Source: Pseudisothecium myosuroides (Eukaryota > Streptophyta > Bryopsida > Hypnales > Lembophyllaceae). From it: a stretch of DNA of 64,000 nucleotides. Both the position numbers and the translations under genes were made by a program. Below are positions 44,905-56,644 of the stretch, in pieces. Where the stretch lies: positions 1,800,501 through 1,864,500 of the forward strand of contig OX637290.1 in assembly GCA_951799445.1 (NCBI GenBank). Reading direction: 5' to 3'. The notes beneath the pieces are model-generated. The model worked only from the letters and a program-made list of their open reading frames with translations, did no database searches and was not told the origin of the DNA. Position 1 is the first letter of the stretch; each line of letters begins with the position of its first letter.

Positions 44905-46171
44905 GTGTTGGTGACGGGCGCCTCCATCGGGTTGGCAAAAAACGTGGGCTTGCAACTTGCTCGAGAAGGGCATGCTCTGTTCCTTACGGGTCGCGATCCC
45001 AGGCGACTTGGGGAGGCTTCCGACAATTGAGCTGTATGTGGATTCAAGAAAATTTCTCAACCCTATTTGATCATTGCACTTTTTTTAATTTTGTTTTCAG
45101 AGCATGCAGTGCTTTTGATCATAATTTTATAATGTAGTCTAAATCTCGTGAAACACCCTAGTTTTGTTGCTAACCATGTTTTTAAATTTTGTTCTATGTG
45201 CCTATTTCAGTACCTCGCTCCTGATAATCTGCTTATTTCCAATTGAACAAGCATGTGATAATTTCTAAATTAAGTATTTGGCTATGGTGACAGGGGAGGA
45301 AGTCCGGCCAGATAATTGTGACGAGCAGTCTGGTTGGAGAAAGACTTGCACCAGGTAAGTCTATCTACAGTGCAACGAAATACGTAGTGCAGGGGATGAT
45401 TGAAGGGCTCTGTGGCGAGCTACGAGGGACTGGTGTCAAGGTTGCCACCATACTTCCAGGAGCGATTGCCACAGAATGGTGAGCTCTTGGAATCATTTAG
45501 CAATACGGTGTTGCATTTGTACAGATATTGTCATCGACGGGAGGAAGAGACCGATCTACAGCGTTTGATGCATCTTCAGTAAATGCTAGCAATTTTAGAG
45601 TACAGGATCTTATCTGCGTTACTTTAATCATTTTATCCAAATGAATATGTAGGACTGTACTTTAAATGCTTTGATTGGGAGAGCTGTAGAGCTCCAGAGA
45701 TCACTCCAGGTACAGTAGACTAATGTGTTGAGTTCATCTGTTCATGTCTGCATATAAAATTCTTATTCAATTTTATATTGGGAGGTTGTTGACCACTATT
45801 GAATGGACAGTACATGACCCTATTTGCATTCAAAGATCAGTGGCCATAAACTTATAGCCAAGCCATACTTATTCCACTTGCTAGTTGAAATACAAACAAG
45901 AGAATGAATAGATGAGTGCTGTTGGTAACAAGGGTCATTATTGAAGATGGAATTAGGTCCCTAACGCTGTTTGAATCCTCTCTCTTATAAAGTTTTATTG
46001 TTTGTTGAGAATCCTTCTTTCTTCTCCTCAATCGTCCGATTTTTCAGTTAGTGCCTGTCTCAATGATTTGCAAACAGGTGGGCAGGTCCAGCTGGCCAGG
46101 AAAATTCTTTGCCCAAGAATGTTGTCACTCCAGATGATGTAGCAGCTGCCGTTCTCACAATTGTTAATCAG
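44905..46171 (+). pseudogene. Short-chain dehydrogenase/reductase (SDR), broken, partial
   Basis: Three exon-like pieces are visible. 44905-45033 carries the Rossmann start (VLVTGASIGLAKNVGLQLA) but contains TGA at 45028-45030. 45294-45478 carries IIVTSSLVG and the catalytic YSATK. 46078-46171 joins through a TG|G split codon and ends NVVTPDDVAAAVLTIVNQ before CAG|GTACAA. The pieces fit a classical NAD(P)H-dependent SDR of the YdfG type. The third glycine of the cofactor loop is altered, the stretch between the first and second pieces (the NAG region) is missing, and there is no C-terminus. I take it as a gene fragment, perhaps captured by an element. From 45222 on, it lies in the inverted duplication. 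Confidence 0.7.
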
Positions 46172-47693
46172 GTACAAATGCAACTATCTAACTTTTACGC
46201 AAGGGACTTGAGTTCCAACCCCTCTTCCAATTTTTTTTAAGGTGTGCTATCTGATGAATTTATGTTGCTTGTGATTCACTCTAACACAATAACAATCTGC
46301 TGCATGATCAACAAATACCTCGAAGTTGGCTATGAGGATTTGGAGTCTTGTCTATGGCAGTTGCTAATCGAGCTGTATTTTTTACATCCTGTTATTAATA
46401 TCTCGGATTGTTTGATTTCTATTTTGTGGGGTTTGAAGAGTACAAGTACAGATATTGATCGCCTTATTATCTCACTAGCTGCTGCAGCAAAATGAGATTG
46501 ATTTTGTACTAGTATGAGAAGAGTTGCAAAGTTGCAGGGCAGGCATCCTGACAGGCATGTGATTGAAACAATGTTTGCTCCATGGAAAATTGGTAACCTT
46601 TGAGTTTTGGAGAGCTTGTGTATAGTGATTGAGGCTATGAACTACACATTCTGCGACGCATGTAAACTTGTCTTCCACTTCTAAATGTTCATGTGCTATT
46701 TTTAATAGTTTTACTTCTTAATTATATAGTATAAATTAAACCACCTCCAGCTCTTGAAGGAGCTTTTGTTATGAAGACGTAGCAGTGATTTGGACTTCCT
46801 TTTGCAATGAAAATCCGTTTCATTTGTGTAAAAAAAAGAAAAAGATGTAGCAGTGCATTCATGACTTCATGCAGGGTATATATTGCAAAGGTTGAACCTT
46901 CCCCTTCATTATTGGTTTGATTGTGCTTAGGTTTGAGGGTTTGGTTTTTGGTACTCTTAATTAGTTGCTCAGTGTATAGAAAAAAAAACAGGCAATTGTG
47001 AAGGTTCTTCATTTCTAAGGCTTTTTGGATGTGTTAATGTTAGTGACTTCTACACTGAATGCAGGCCGAAGCAGATAGGTACTCCTTGAAAAAGCATAAT
47101 TCAATTTGCAAGCACAGCTTACTACAGTTATCGATGTTTTGTCTGTACACTGTGAAATCTACAAACCTTATAACCTATCTCGATTTGGCAGGTGGGTTTG
47201 ATTTCAACTTCTTCGGTTATAGGTTATGAAAAGGATTTGTATCTCTATTTCATGATCACTTGTAATACATATTTGTGCTTCATGTATTTAGAGTCTTGTG
47301 TGGCTACTTCTGAATCATTCCAGTCAATGAAGAGTAATGTACGTTTTTGTCAGAAGATGAATACAATTGGAAGATAGAAAGTTCCCACATGTACTCAAAA
47401 TGTTTTCCACTAAATAGTAATGTCCTGTTGACTCCAGAGATTGATGCTTCTGTCTTGACACTTGATATTGTTGACAAACCTTATATGTACTCATGTGTTG
47501 AAGGTCCTCAAAAGCTACAAGGACGGAGTCAGTTCTCTGCACAGTGGTTGCCTCTAGGTGACAGAGTTGATGACAATCTCCAGTTCTCAGAGCAGGTAAA
47601 GGAATTGTTTCTTTTGAACTAACTCTTTGCAAGGACTGAGAATTTGAGGCACCTATAGCACTTTCTGCTAATTGCCGTAGGGTTTGTTTAGTT
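46172..47693. other. Non-coding DNA with one spliced-looking exon (47353-47596, +)
   Basis: A plus-strand exon of 244 bp with acceptor TTTTTGTCAG and donor GAGCAG|GTAAAG encodes a coding-like peptide (for example LTLDIVDKPYMYSCVEG). Its family is unknown to me. The rest holds no recognisable gene. The same exon lies inverted at 61626-61869. Confidence 0.4.
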
Positions 47694-50600
47694 CTAGGTC
47701 AAGGATTGCTCTGGTAATGCATGCTTTTCATTGTCATTCCAAAACCTATGTTGAATTATTCTGTACCAATGTTCGTAAGTTTGGAGGAGAGGACTTTTTT
47801 TTTGCTTGGATCCACCATGCTGAGTGTGTCTGTGGTATGCCACTTTTGCAGCATGGTGACTGTACTCCATCCCTTGGCACAACCAGACTGACAGTGAACC
47901 ATATTGTTGAACAAAGAATGGCCCATGCTTCACCAATACGTGCTGTTAAGACAATCAACACGTTCAAAAATAATTCAGGTACTCACCATACAGTCCCAAT
48001 CCATTGTTGATACTAACTTGTAATTGAAGATGCTAATTGAAATTCAGAATTAGGGTTTCTAGAGGACTCACAATGTAGTGCGTCACAGACTGTTCACCAA
48101 AGTACTTGATGAAGAGTTTTCCAAACTCTTCAATCAATTCTTGGAAAGATGCTCTTTGTTCTGTATTCAATGTAAGTTCCGTGAAGTATGGTATCAAGGC
48201 TTCTAGTGATTTCCAAACTTGAATGCGGCCATGGCGAGCACTGCCATTATCCATGAAATTTCTCTCTGCACAGACCAGATCTTGATATATTCTTTGTGAA
48301 CCTGTGGGTAGAGTGCTTGGTTGGAATAGCTTGCGAGCATGTCCACCACTCAGTGATGGTTTTTTGGCAACATTGTTCGCTTTGCCTGAGAGGGCCTTAT
48401 CCTCAAAAATTTCAACATCACCTCCGTGCATTCCAATGCTTGAGAGGATTTGTTGCATGTCTTCTATAGCTAGCTTTTGCAAGCTTTTGTCTCTAATGGT
48501 CCAGACAAATTGGAAGTGCATGTGCAGAAGCTTTTTGCAAATTCGATTAAATGCATGCATAGTACAGATGTGAATACGATGGAGTGGGATAGGCAATATG
48601 GGATGCCACCTGGATAGGTCTTCAACGACATGCACAGGACTTGCAGGAATATTTTCAGCAAAGAGGCCGCCACTCCAAGTGAGATGTCATTTGTTGGCAA
48701 CACTCTTGGCTTCTTCGGCAGTCAACAGTGTTTGCTTTTGTTTGGTCTGGTTGCAATATATGCAACAGAAAGTAGCAGTAGCTCCGTTTTGTAGACCGTA
48801 GAGTGCCTTGATAGTTTTCATATCCACAGCTAAATGCCATTGTATTGTGAAGTTTCCTACTCCATCAACTTGTAGAAGTTGACCAGATTCTTGTGCTTCA
48901 ATGATAGCAGGAATCTTAGTAAGTTTAAACATAGCATCTAGAATTTCAAAATTTTCTTTTGGCACTTGAAAACAACCAACCGGCCAAATGTCTCGTTCAG
49001 ACTGGACTGAGAAGTATCGATTTGAATTTGGTGTTATGGAGTCATCCAAAGCCCTATTCATAAATGTAATGCTTATCCTTTCAAATTTTTGCCTGTGGAT
49101 AATCTCTGCTTTGTCCATCTTCATCACGAAGATCAATGGCTGGCCTTGAAGTTCTACATGACATACAATGCAAAGGCTCACTTTAATTAGGAGATTAGTA
49201 ATTGAAATTGGAACTTCAATGGGAAATAGGAAAATTTAGCATTAACAATGCTAGTGCATGTTCAGTGAGTGGTAGTACCTTCAGGAGTAATCCTGTACAA
49301 TTTGACCATTGTGCATTGTACAGCCTCTATATCACAGAAAAATGTATTGTGCTCGTTCAATGTGATTCTCTTGAGGGCTTTGCTTTTCTTATTCAAGGGA
49401 AGCTCAAATGAGCTATTCACACTGTACACTAGTAGAAAACAGGGCCCTAAATGACTTGTCCACAATGACTGCAGCAGTCATTTTTTGTCCACAATGACTG
49501 CTGCAGTCATTGTGGACAAGTCATTTATAGCCTGTTTTCTACTAGTGGTAGTAGTCACCGATAAGGTCTGACAATTTCTTGTTCATATCTTGTCGTAAAA
49601 TTCGTACTGAATCAGGCTTTGGAAGGCATCCCACTCTTAGTCCTTTCCCAACGGAAGTCGTCCCAGCTTTGAACTTTTTAAAGATTGTTTCATAGCCCAT
49701 GCGAGTGATTCCAGTCTGATCGCATGTTTCTAAAATAGCATGTGCACCTACCAAGTCTCCAATCTTCTTTAGATAATGATTTGTCATTTTCGTTGTTGCT
49801 GAGGTCAATTGTAGTGAGGCTATCATCGTATTAACTTCAGTTCTGGATAACAAGGATGCGATAACTTCTGCTGTTTTCACTTGGTCTCCCGAATCTCCAA
49901 ACAGGCGCTTCCTCTTCAAGGTAGAGGCATTTTGATCTTGGACTTTCTTCGTTGTTGTTGGAGCAATGACTTGTCTGGCCAATCTACGGGTTGCCCGGGC
50001 ATGACCCCCTTGCTGAGAGAGAGAATGAATGTCATGTCGAGGCCGCAATTGGCATCGGTAACCGAAAGGTGTTTTCTTCATTCCGTCAATCTTCAATTGT
50101 AGTCTATGATTCTTTGTAATAACTTCATCAATACTCTACTGAAGTAGTAGCATTTGACCTTCATGACGTCTATGAAGAGACTGTAGCATTCTTGAATGGT
50201 CCTCGCCTACGGAATGAAATTGGCGTTGCAAATTTTTGAGGTTGAATTGCGCCTCGCCAGCTATCAATAATTGATGTCTATACTTCTCAGTGATGCACTG
50301 CAATCTATTTTCGGTTAGAGCACAGCTGTTCATAAGCTCGTCAACACGCTGTCTAAGAAAGGATATCGTAAACTTCTGTTGTTGGACCTCTTCAGAACTA
50401 CTACGGCAGCACCGCTCCACATTTCTTACGTAACCCAACAAACCCTTGTGACCATCGCCTATGAATGTGAGTAATTCCGGAAGAGAAGAGAACTGAGGGT
50501 GCATATTTGTCATTGGATCACTAGGATATAGAGATCCGTCCACCCACAAATCCAAATGCGTTTGTCCAAGCTCTCTTCTACTGGGAAACTCAACTTTTGC

Positions 50601-50702
50601 AGGTTGTTCATGCAAAGGTCGACCTCTCAAGATTAGTGGCCTATATTGAGCTGGAATTGTAGCTTGCAATTTGTACGTATCGCTTGATTTGGAAGCCGCC
50701 AT
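47694..50702 (-). pseudogene. Transposase-like protein of unassigned family, left-arm copy
   Basis: Reverse-complement twin of the gene at 58520-61528; see that entry for domains. From ATG 50702 the breaks are an in-frame TAG at 50136-50138, a CACTA hairpin at 49427-49547 that shifts the frame by 124 bases, and TGA at 48687-48689. Introns inferred at 49154-49278 and 47943-48071 have GT-AG ends. The two copies share every lesion, so the gene was already dead when the region was duplicated. Confidence 0.75.
49427..49547. mobile_element. CACTA-type hairpin MITE, 121 bp, TSD GTA
   Basis: Ends CACTAGTAGAAAACAG and its inverse, 16 bp perfect. The core is a nearly continuous palindrome containing two CTGCAG-centred repeats. 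It is flanked by GTA at 49424-49426 and 49548-49550, a 3-bp duplication. It sits in an exon of the transposase-like gene, splitting it after GDYY. It is a relative of the 164-bp hairpin at 27997. Confidence 0.9.
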
Positions 50703-51706
50703 AATTTAGGACCATGTACAACTACAATGACGCTTGTTGATGTGCAACTCTAGTCCAAGGGCATGAACAATTCCCGTACTCCGTTCAGACTACTTGGATG
50801 TGTTTCAAGTCGGTGTTGACCTCCACGCAAATTGGAGAGAATATGAGGATGCAGATCGAAGCAACAAGAGCGATCTGGAACTTGTACAAGCAACACATCG
50901 ACAATTTGGTTACACTACTGGCTAGACATCTTCTTCTCTAGAAGTTAGTAACTTCTTGACAATGCAAATACTGTGCAGTGGAAGTATGAAATTGTACACA
51001 ACTTTGCACTTTAGCTCCAAACTATTCAAATGTGGCACATTCATTCTAGGCTAAATCTATGACCTCAAATTTCTAGCTAATTGAAACCTGTTTGCAATTC
51101 GGATCTGCTTTCTGAGGGCGAACACAATTTATTTTACTCCCGTTTTGCTCATTAAGCAGTCCCCACCAATTCTGAACTCAGTAAGGATTTCAAAATTTGT
51201 CATTACCTTTCAAATGAAGCTAAAAATTTGCAAAGGAAGCACGGAATTCTCCAAAACTGAAGGCGACAAAAATCAAGGAATTCTCTTGAATGAGCGCAAC
51301 GACAATACAGGCTCCTCGAATGCTCTTCAATGAAAACAAAGAATCATGTACAGTACAAAAGCAAAAACACCTCTACAATGTTTTTCTACCTTCTCTATGC
51401 AATGATCCAGCATCTTTTCTGAAAGCTTGCTCACAGAAGAGCCAGAGGGGTGTGTATGACGATGAGAAGACCACAACGAGCGGTGCACTCACTTGCAATT
51501 GACGGCGATGGAGTAGGTTTATAATTATGGGACGACCATAAAAGCTGCTGGCGCACAATATTTTATATTATTGCCTTGGCAAAATAATTGGCGGGAATGT
51601 CAGCGTGGCAAACCCGGCTAGGAGACCGCCAATCATGAAGTCCTGTCGTGAGCTGAGAACTTCGAGTACTGTTGAAGGGAGCGCCTGTGGAAACTACACT
51701 GAAACG
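50703..51706. other. Upstream region of the transposase-like gene (left arm)
   Basis: About 1 kb without a convincing gene; short frames at 51145-51560 show no motif. It presumably holds the promoter and leader of the minus-strand gene. Confidence 0.4.
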
Positions 51707-52019
51707 GTCTCTGTGGGCGCAAGATTACCCACCCTTGGTAATAGAGCGAACACCGACTAGGTTCTATGCCTTTATCCACAATTTTTAATATATGGGGGTG
51801 ATGTGAGCGCGGTCCACTGTGCCCTCCAAGCAATGGATCTTTTTTGCTAACGTTTCCTAAGTGTCGTGGATGGCAGCGAATAATTAGAATGCATGTAGTA
51901 ACTCACAAGGTAACTGCAATGCTCAGGGGTAGCGGTAAAATTCTAACTCTCTAACTATCTATCCTATGTCGAGGGTAGACTGGGTAGTTGGCGTCATTTC
52001 TAACGTCCCTAACTATGTA

Positions 52020-52860
52020 AAAAGAGGAACCCCTATGTTCCTTCCATGAACCTCTAAGACTATCGTGGGATTTTAAGACTTCACCTAGAAGTTCTACTCT
52101 AAAGACTACTCTAAAGTTTAACTCTTACTCTAATCTTCACCCTCTAAATGAAACTCTAGGTTTTTACTCTTTTAACTTGGGTTTAACTACTAACTACCGA
52201 CTTTTAACTCTAGGTTTTTACTCCTAATTTAACTCTGAAATTTATCCTCGGAATTAAACTCTAGGTTTAACTTTCAACTCTGAGTTTTTACTCCTCTATT
52301 CTATTCTAAGTTTTACCTCTAATTCTATGTTCTTATTTCTAAACTACTCTAGGATTTACCCTCTAAAGTTAACTCTAAATTTTCCCTTTTCACTGTAGAT
52401 TTTTACTCCTAATTTAACTCTAGGTTTTTGACTTTTAACTCTAAATTTTTACTTCTAAAATTAATCCCCAATTTTAACCTCTAGGTTTGACTCTACGTTT
52501 TCACTTTGACTCTAGATTTTTCTACTAACTCTAAAATTTTACTTCTACTTCTAACTTTTAACTTCTACTTTTAGCTTTTCACTCTCACTTTTTACTCCCC
52601 AATTGACTAAAATTTAACCTTTTAATTTGATCTAAACTTTTGACTTTTGACTTTTGACTTCTACTTCCAAATTTAATCCTATCGTTTTAATCCTAGATTA
52701 GCTCTAAATGTTATCCTCCTAAATTTAATTCCAACTTTCGACCTCTGAATTTTAACTTCCCTAATTAAGATCTTAATTTAATCCTAGGTTTTTAACTTGC
52801 TATTTGATCTTTAATTTTAATCCTAAATCCTCCCTCTAATCTAATCCTAATTCCCGTCCA
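52020..52860. repeat. Degenerate short-period repeat, units like AACTCTAGGTTTTTACTCCT
   Basis: About 840 bases are built almost entirely of variants of ACTCTA, GTTTTTA and CTAATTTA spaced 12-27 bases apart. The strand is nearly devoid of G away from the GG of the motif. It lies inside the solo LTR. No exact period could be fixed by eye. Confidence 0.7.
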
Positions 52861-53751
52861 TTGTTTCTTGTGGTTCACTTTTAATTAAAATTCCCCCGTT
52901 CTACCCCCTACCGCTTAACTTAGCCTGACGCGGTCAGTTTACGGTCAAATCTTAATTATAAGATGTTTTCGGAAACCTCTATTCCTAATCTATCAACTTT
53001 TGAATCTAAACTTCTAATCTACACTAATCTCGGATGCTAATCACGCTCTAAGGGCAGATTAGGGCAATAAATGCTAATTAGGGAGAAACATCAAAGATTA
53101 AATCAAAAACTCACCTCTTCACTACCGGTGTCGGAAATGACTTCGTCCACGTCCACGTGTACATCCTCACGCTCCATGGTAGTCTTTGGCTTTGTTTTGA
53201 ATTTTTCCCAAGCTCACCGCTTATTGAGAAAATATTACAATTTTGATGATCTAAACTCCCTCTTTCCCTTCCTCCTTTTCTTTTCTTTCTTCCCCTCTCT
53301 TCTACACTAGCACTATTCCACCTAAGCTTTTATGAGTCTTACACTATGGTTTCAAACTACGAGAAGGGTTTAAATGTTCTTCCTACCCTCTTACACAAAT
53401 TGCCTTTGTGTCATCCTAATCCTCCTCCCAACGGTCACCACAAATTCTCAAGATTTCCTTCCCTAAGTCTACCTAGGCTTAGACCTAGGTTACTATTTAT
53501 CGTCTCTCTCCTTTTTGTTCTCTACTTCATCTCCTTTTTCCTAATCTCCCTCCATTGTTCATGTGTATATTTGGTTGGTTAGAATGGAGGTTTCAAGTGT
53601 GCGTGCAGGTGTGACGTGGAGGGTGCAATTATGCGTGTAGGAGTGATGTGAGGTGTTCGACTCTCTTCCTTCCCTTCCCTTTGTTCTTTAGTCACAACTT
53701 GGAAGTTTGGGAATTTTTGGCCTTGGATCCCCACTGGGTTTAACTGGTTTT

Positions 53752-53885
53752 CTAAACTAGCTCTACCTCTGATTTCCTAAACTAGATCTATTACTGACTT
53801 CCTAAACTAGAGTTATCACTAGGTTCCTAAACTAGAGTTATCACTAATTTCCTAAACTAGATCTATAACTAATTTCCTAAACTAG
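53752..53885. repeat. 25-bp tandem repeat, six copies
   Basis: CTAAACTAG recurs at 53752, 53777, 53802, 53827, 53852 and 53877, an exact 25-base period. The unit resembles TTTCCTAAACTAGATCTATA followed by five more bases. Confidence 0.95.
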
Positions 53886-54078
53886 GTCCTGATTAGTGGA
53901 GAGTTTTTTTCAAACAAAAACCAAAGTTGGGGCCCCGCAGAGCATCATCCCGTTGTGGTCTGAAAATCAGCCATGATGCATGTGAGACATGGTCAGTCTA
54001 ACCAAATCGCAAGACCGGCCAAGTTTGGGGCGCTGGACAGGCAGTGTACCGGCTTGGTCTACCGGCCCTGTACCGGCT

Positions 54079-54175
54079 GCCGCTGGGCTCCGTTACTGCA
54101 GCTGGGCTCCGTTACTGCAGTTGGGCTGGTCCGCTGGCTGGCTGGTCGCTGGGCTGGCTGGTCCGCTGGCACCAC
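54079..54175. repeat. GC-rich tandem repeats (20-bp duplicate and CTGGCTGGTC series)
   Basis: CTGGGCTCCGTTACTGCAG occurs twice in a row, followed by several imperfect copies of GCTGGCTGGTC. Confidence 0.85.
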
Positions 54176-54599
54176 AAAAATTTTAACCACCCCAACAAGT
54201 TCCCTTAGGGGAACCCACTTAACCAATAAAAATTGGAGTTTTGGAAAAATTAGTGTTTGGAGTCAAGGCTTCGCCGTCCGGGGGTTAGGCCCGAGGTTGT
54301 GAAGCAAGACGTTCGGCTTAGCAACCACGTATACCAGGGCTAGGTAACTAAACTTGGCCCACCACTTCCTACTTCATGCTAGACTCTAATATCTTGGAAG
54401 CTAAACTCTGGAGGTTTCCACAAAGGTCTTGGAAACTAGACTTTGGAACTAAAACCCGGGGGAAGTGCAAAGCTTCGCCGTTAAGTTGGTTTTAACACCA
54501 ACTTTAGGACTTTTTGACACCTCGGAGGTTCAAGGCTTCGCCGTCTACACTTTTAACACATGTTTTAGGACTTCAACTTGTCACTAGTTCAAAGCTTCG

Positions 54600-54960
54600 C
54601 TGTTTCCAAGGGGGGGTCCACACAACAAGGGGAGTATTAGAAGAAGGTAGAAAAGACAAACGTAAAGAACACACGTGGCGAAGCCAAAGCTTTGTCGTCC
54701 CGAGGGAGGGTCCACACAACAAGGGGAGTATTAGAAGAAGGTAGGAAAGACAAAGTTAAAGAACACACTTGACAAAGCCAAAGTTTCGCCGTCCCGAGGG
54801 GGGGTCCACACAACAAACGGAATATTAGAAGAAGGTAGAAAAGACAAAGTTAAAGAACACACTTGACAAAGCCAAAGCTTTGCCGTCCCGAGGGGGGGTC
54901 CACACAACAAAGGGAGTATTAGAGGAAGGTGAGAATACACAAGTGAGGAAAACAACACGG
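54600..54960. repeat. 94-bp tandem repeat, about 3.7 copies
   Basis: TCCACACAAC occurs at 54617, 54711, 54805 and 54899, exactly 94 bases apart. Each unit has a G-run, a purine-rich middle (GTATTAGAAGAAGGTAG) and an AAGC-TT-GCCGTCCCGAGG segment. Single relatives of the last segment (AAGGCTTCGCCGTC) lie at 54264, 54468 and 54531. Confidence 0.95.
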
Positions 54961-56644
54961 TTAGGACACGTAAAGACACACAACTTCACAAGCTAAAGGC
55001 CCCCCAAAGCGGCATCGCCAAGGTACGGTGGGGGGTGACTTTAGGATTAGGACAAGACACCAAAAGAATCCTAAACTCACAAGTTAGATCACAAAGGAAC
55101 TACAAGAGAGAGATGAGGACTCTTAACTCGTAACAAAGGTATAACAAACGCACGAGAAGTACACAAGGCAAGATAGAAGGACCCCCTAAGGACCTTCAAA
55201 GCTTGAAATCTAGCAACAACGGAGCAAAAAGTGCTCCAAAAACACCGTAGAGGTTTTTGGCTTCAAACGCCAAAATATCCAAAGCAAATTGGATCCACGG
55301 ACCCAAACAAAAGTGAGGGGGTGTTTTAGAGAGAGAAATGGGGCCCTTATATAGGTTTCCCAAGGGCTCACCCCTCTCTCTAAAGCTCTAAGGTAACCTT
55401 ATCAACGGGGATTTTCATCCTCATCCTCAAAGATTTTCATCCTACATCCTAAATTTCTACTTCTACCATCTATGCTGGACCAACACCCTAACTTTTGGAG
55501 ATTAGCTCCAATCGTCGAACGGATTGCGCCGTTGGATCCAGAACACCGTGTTTAGTCCTAGATACCCCTTACCCCCCGTACCGAGGCCGAAAACCCATCG
55601 TAGGCTAATTTAGTTTAAAAACCAAATCGTGGTAAAATCCTCGATCTTGGGGGTCTCCTATTTTGAGAAATGTGAATAGCCTAGGGTCTCCGGTAGGTGC
55701 GAGAGAGTCGGGAAGGACTTTTGGTTGACTTCGTTTCGCCATCGTATGGTCCCGGAATGCCGGTCAACGTGGCGGGGACCCCGCCACGTGGTTAATTCCC
55801 GAGGAATCTCGCCAGTTCAGGTACTTGCCGCTATCGGAATGTCGTGAAACTTCACAGAGCGCATTATTAACATAAAACAAGCTAGTCTAATTTTTAGTGA
55901 GATTTTATTGTAACCTGGGTAATTTCCATGAAATTCCCGTTGGAGGTTAGGAGGGTTGACCACCCGGAAAAAGGTTCTTCTGCAAGTCGGAAGATGCCGG
56001 GATTTTTCACGTGACCTCTCAGGGAGTCGCATGAAAGACGTGCGGGTGTGTTCCCGTACCTGGCACGATTGGTCAATGGAGATTTAAACTGGACATCTCC
56101 TTGAATCAGCGACGGTGCGGGAATCTTCTGCAGGTGGAGGAATCTTGGCGAACCGAATTTGCCGTTGGACTCCTGGCATGGGATTCACCCTAGAACACCA
56201 TCCTTGGGCTGTAGATTCTTCCACGGGCCCGGTCTTGCGTGAGTGGCTCCTGCATGCTAACAATCGGGATTTTGGGAATTCGTCGATCTAATGGGGAATT
56301 CTAAATCTAACTCTAGGACCCGACCTAGTGGCCTCGCTGTGGATCCTTCGGACCGACCTAGCCATGAATCGCCACATTCATGGTGGGATTTAGCCCTTTT
56401 GGGGCTGTGTGACTCGAATCCTCCAAATCTAACCTTTTCGTTATTTCTACACTATTTTAGGCAAGGTTTGGGGGATTCTAAGTAAGAAACACAAATCTAG
56501 ACCAAATACTATAATGGGTATGACACAACCCTATTTTGGTTCTACACTCTTTTTATGGATTTTTCTATACTTTTATCAACTTTAAATTGCAAATTTCCAA
56601 AAACATAATTCTACGAGTCCCAAGTGACAAATTGGGAGCTCACA

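Larger units (their letters stand above)
45222..51711 (+). repeat. Left arm of a near-perfect inverted duplication (6490 bp)
   Basis: Every landmark in this arm pairs with 57511-64000 at positions that sum to 109222, so there is no net indel over 6.5 kb. I noticed five differences, all transitions (for example in the transposase-like frame: GDLVG against GDSVG, TGSQR against TGLQR, FTIQW against FTVQW). The right arm reaches the window edge, so the true arm is at least this long. Confidence 0.97.
51712..56644. mobile_element. Apparent solo LTR, 4.9 kb, TSD GTCTC
   Basis: It starts TGTGGG and ends CTCACA, the TG...CA inverted ends of an LTR. It is flanked by GTCTC at 51707-51711 and 56645-56649. 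The right arm of the inverted duplication has the uninterrupted site (TTAAGAGACCG at 57507-57517). There is no coding region, and I found no internal copy of the ends, so a solo LTR is the simplest reading; a very decayed non-coding retroelement is the alternative. It contains several tandem repeats, listed separately. It inserted after the duplication. Confidence 0.75.

Noticed and set aside
47684..48010. Plus-strand frames across the transposase-like gene (also 48304-48573, 49881-50102)
   Set aside because: They are antisense shadows of the minus-strand coding exons and mirror exactly in the other arm.
54600..54960. CRISPR-like array of regular repeats
   Set aside because: The units are contiguous 94-bp tandem copies without unique spacers, in a eukaryotic LTR context.
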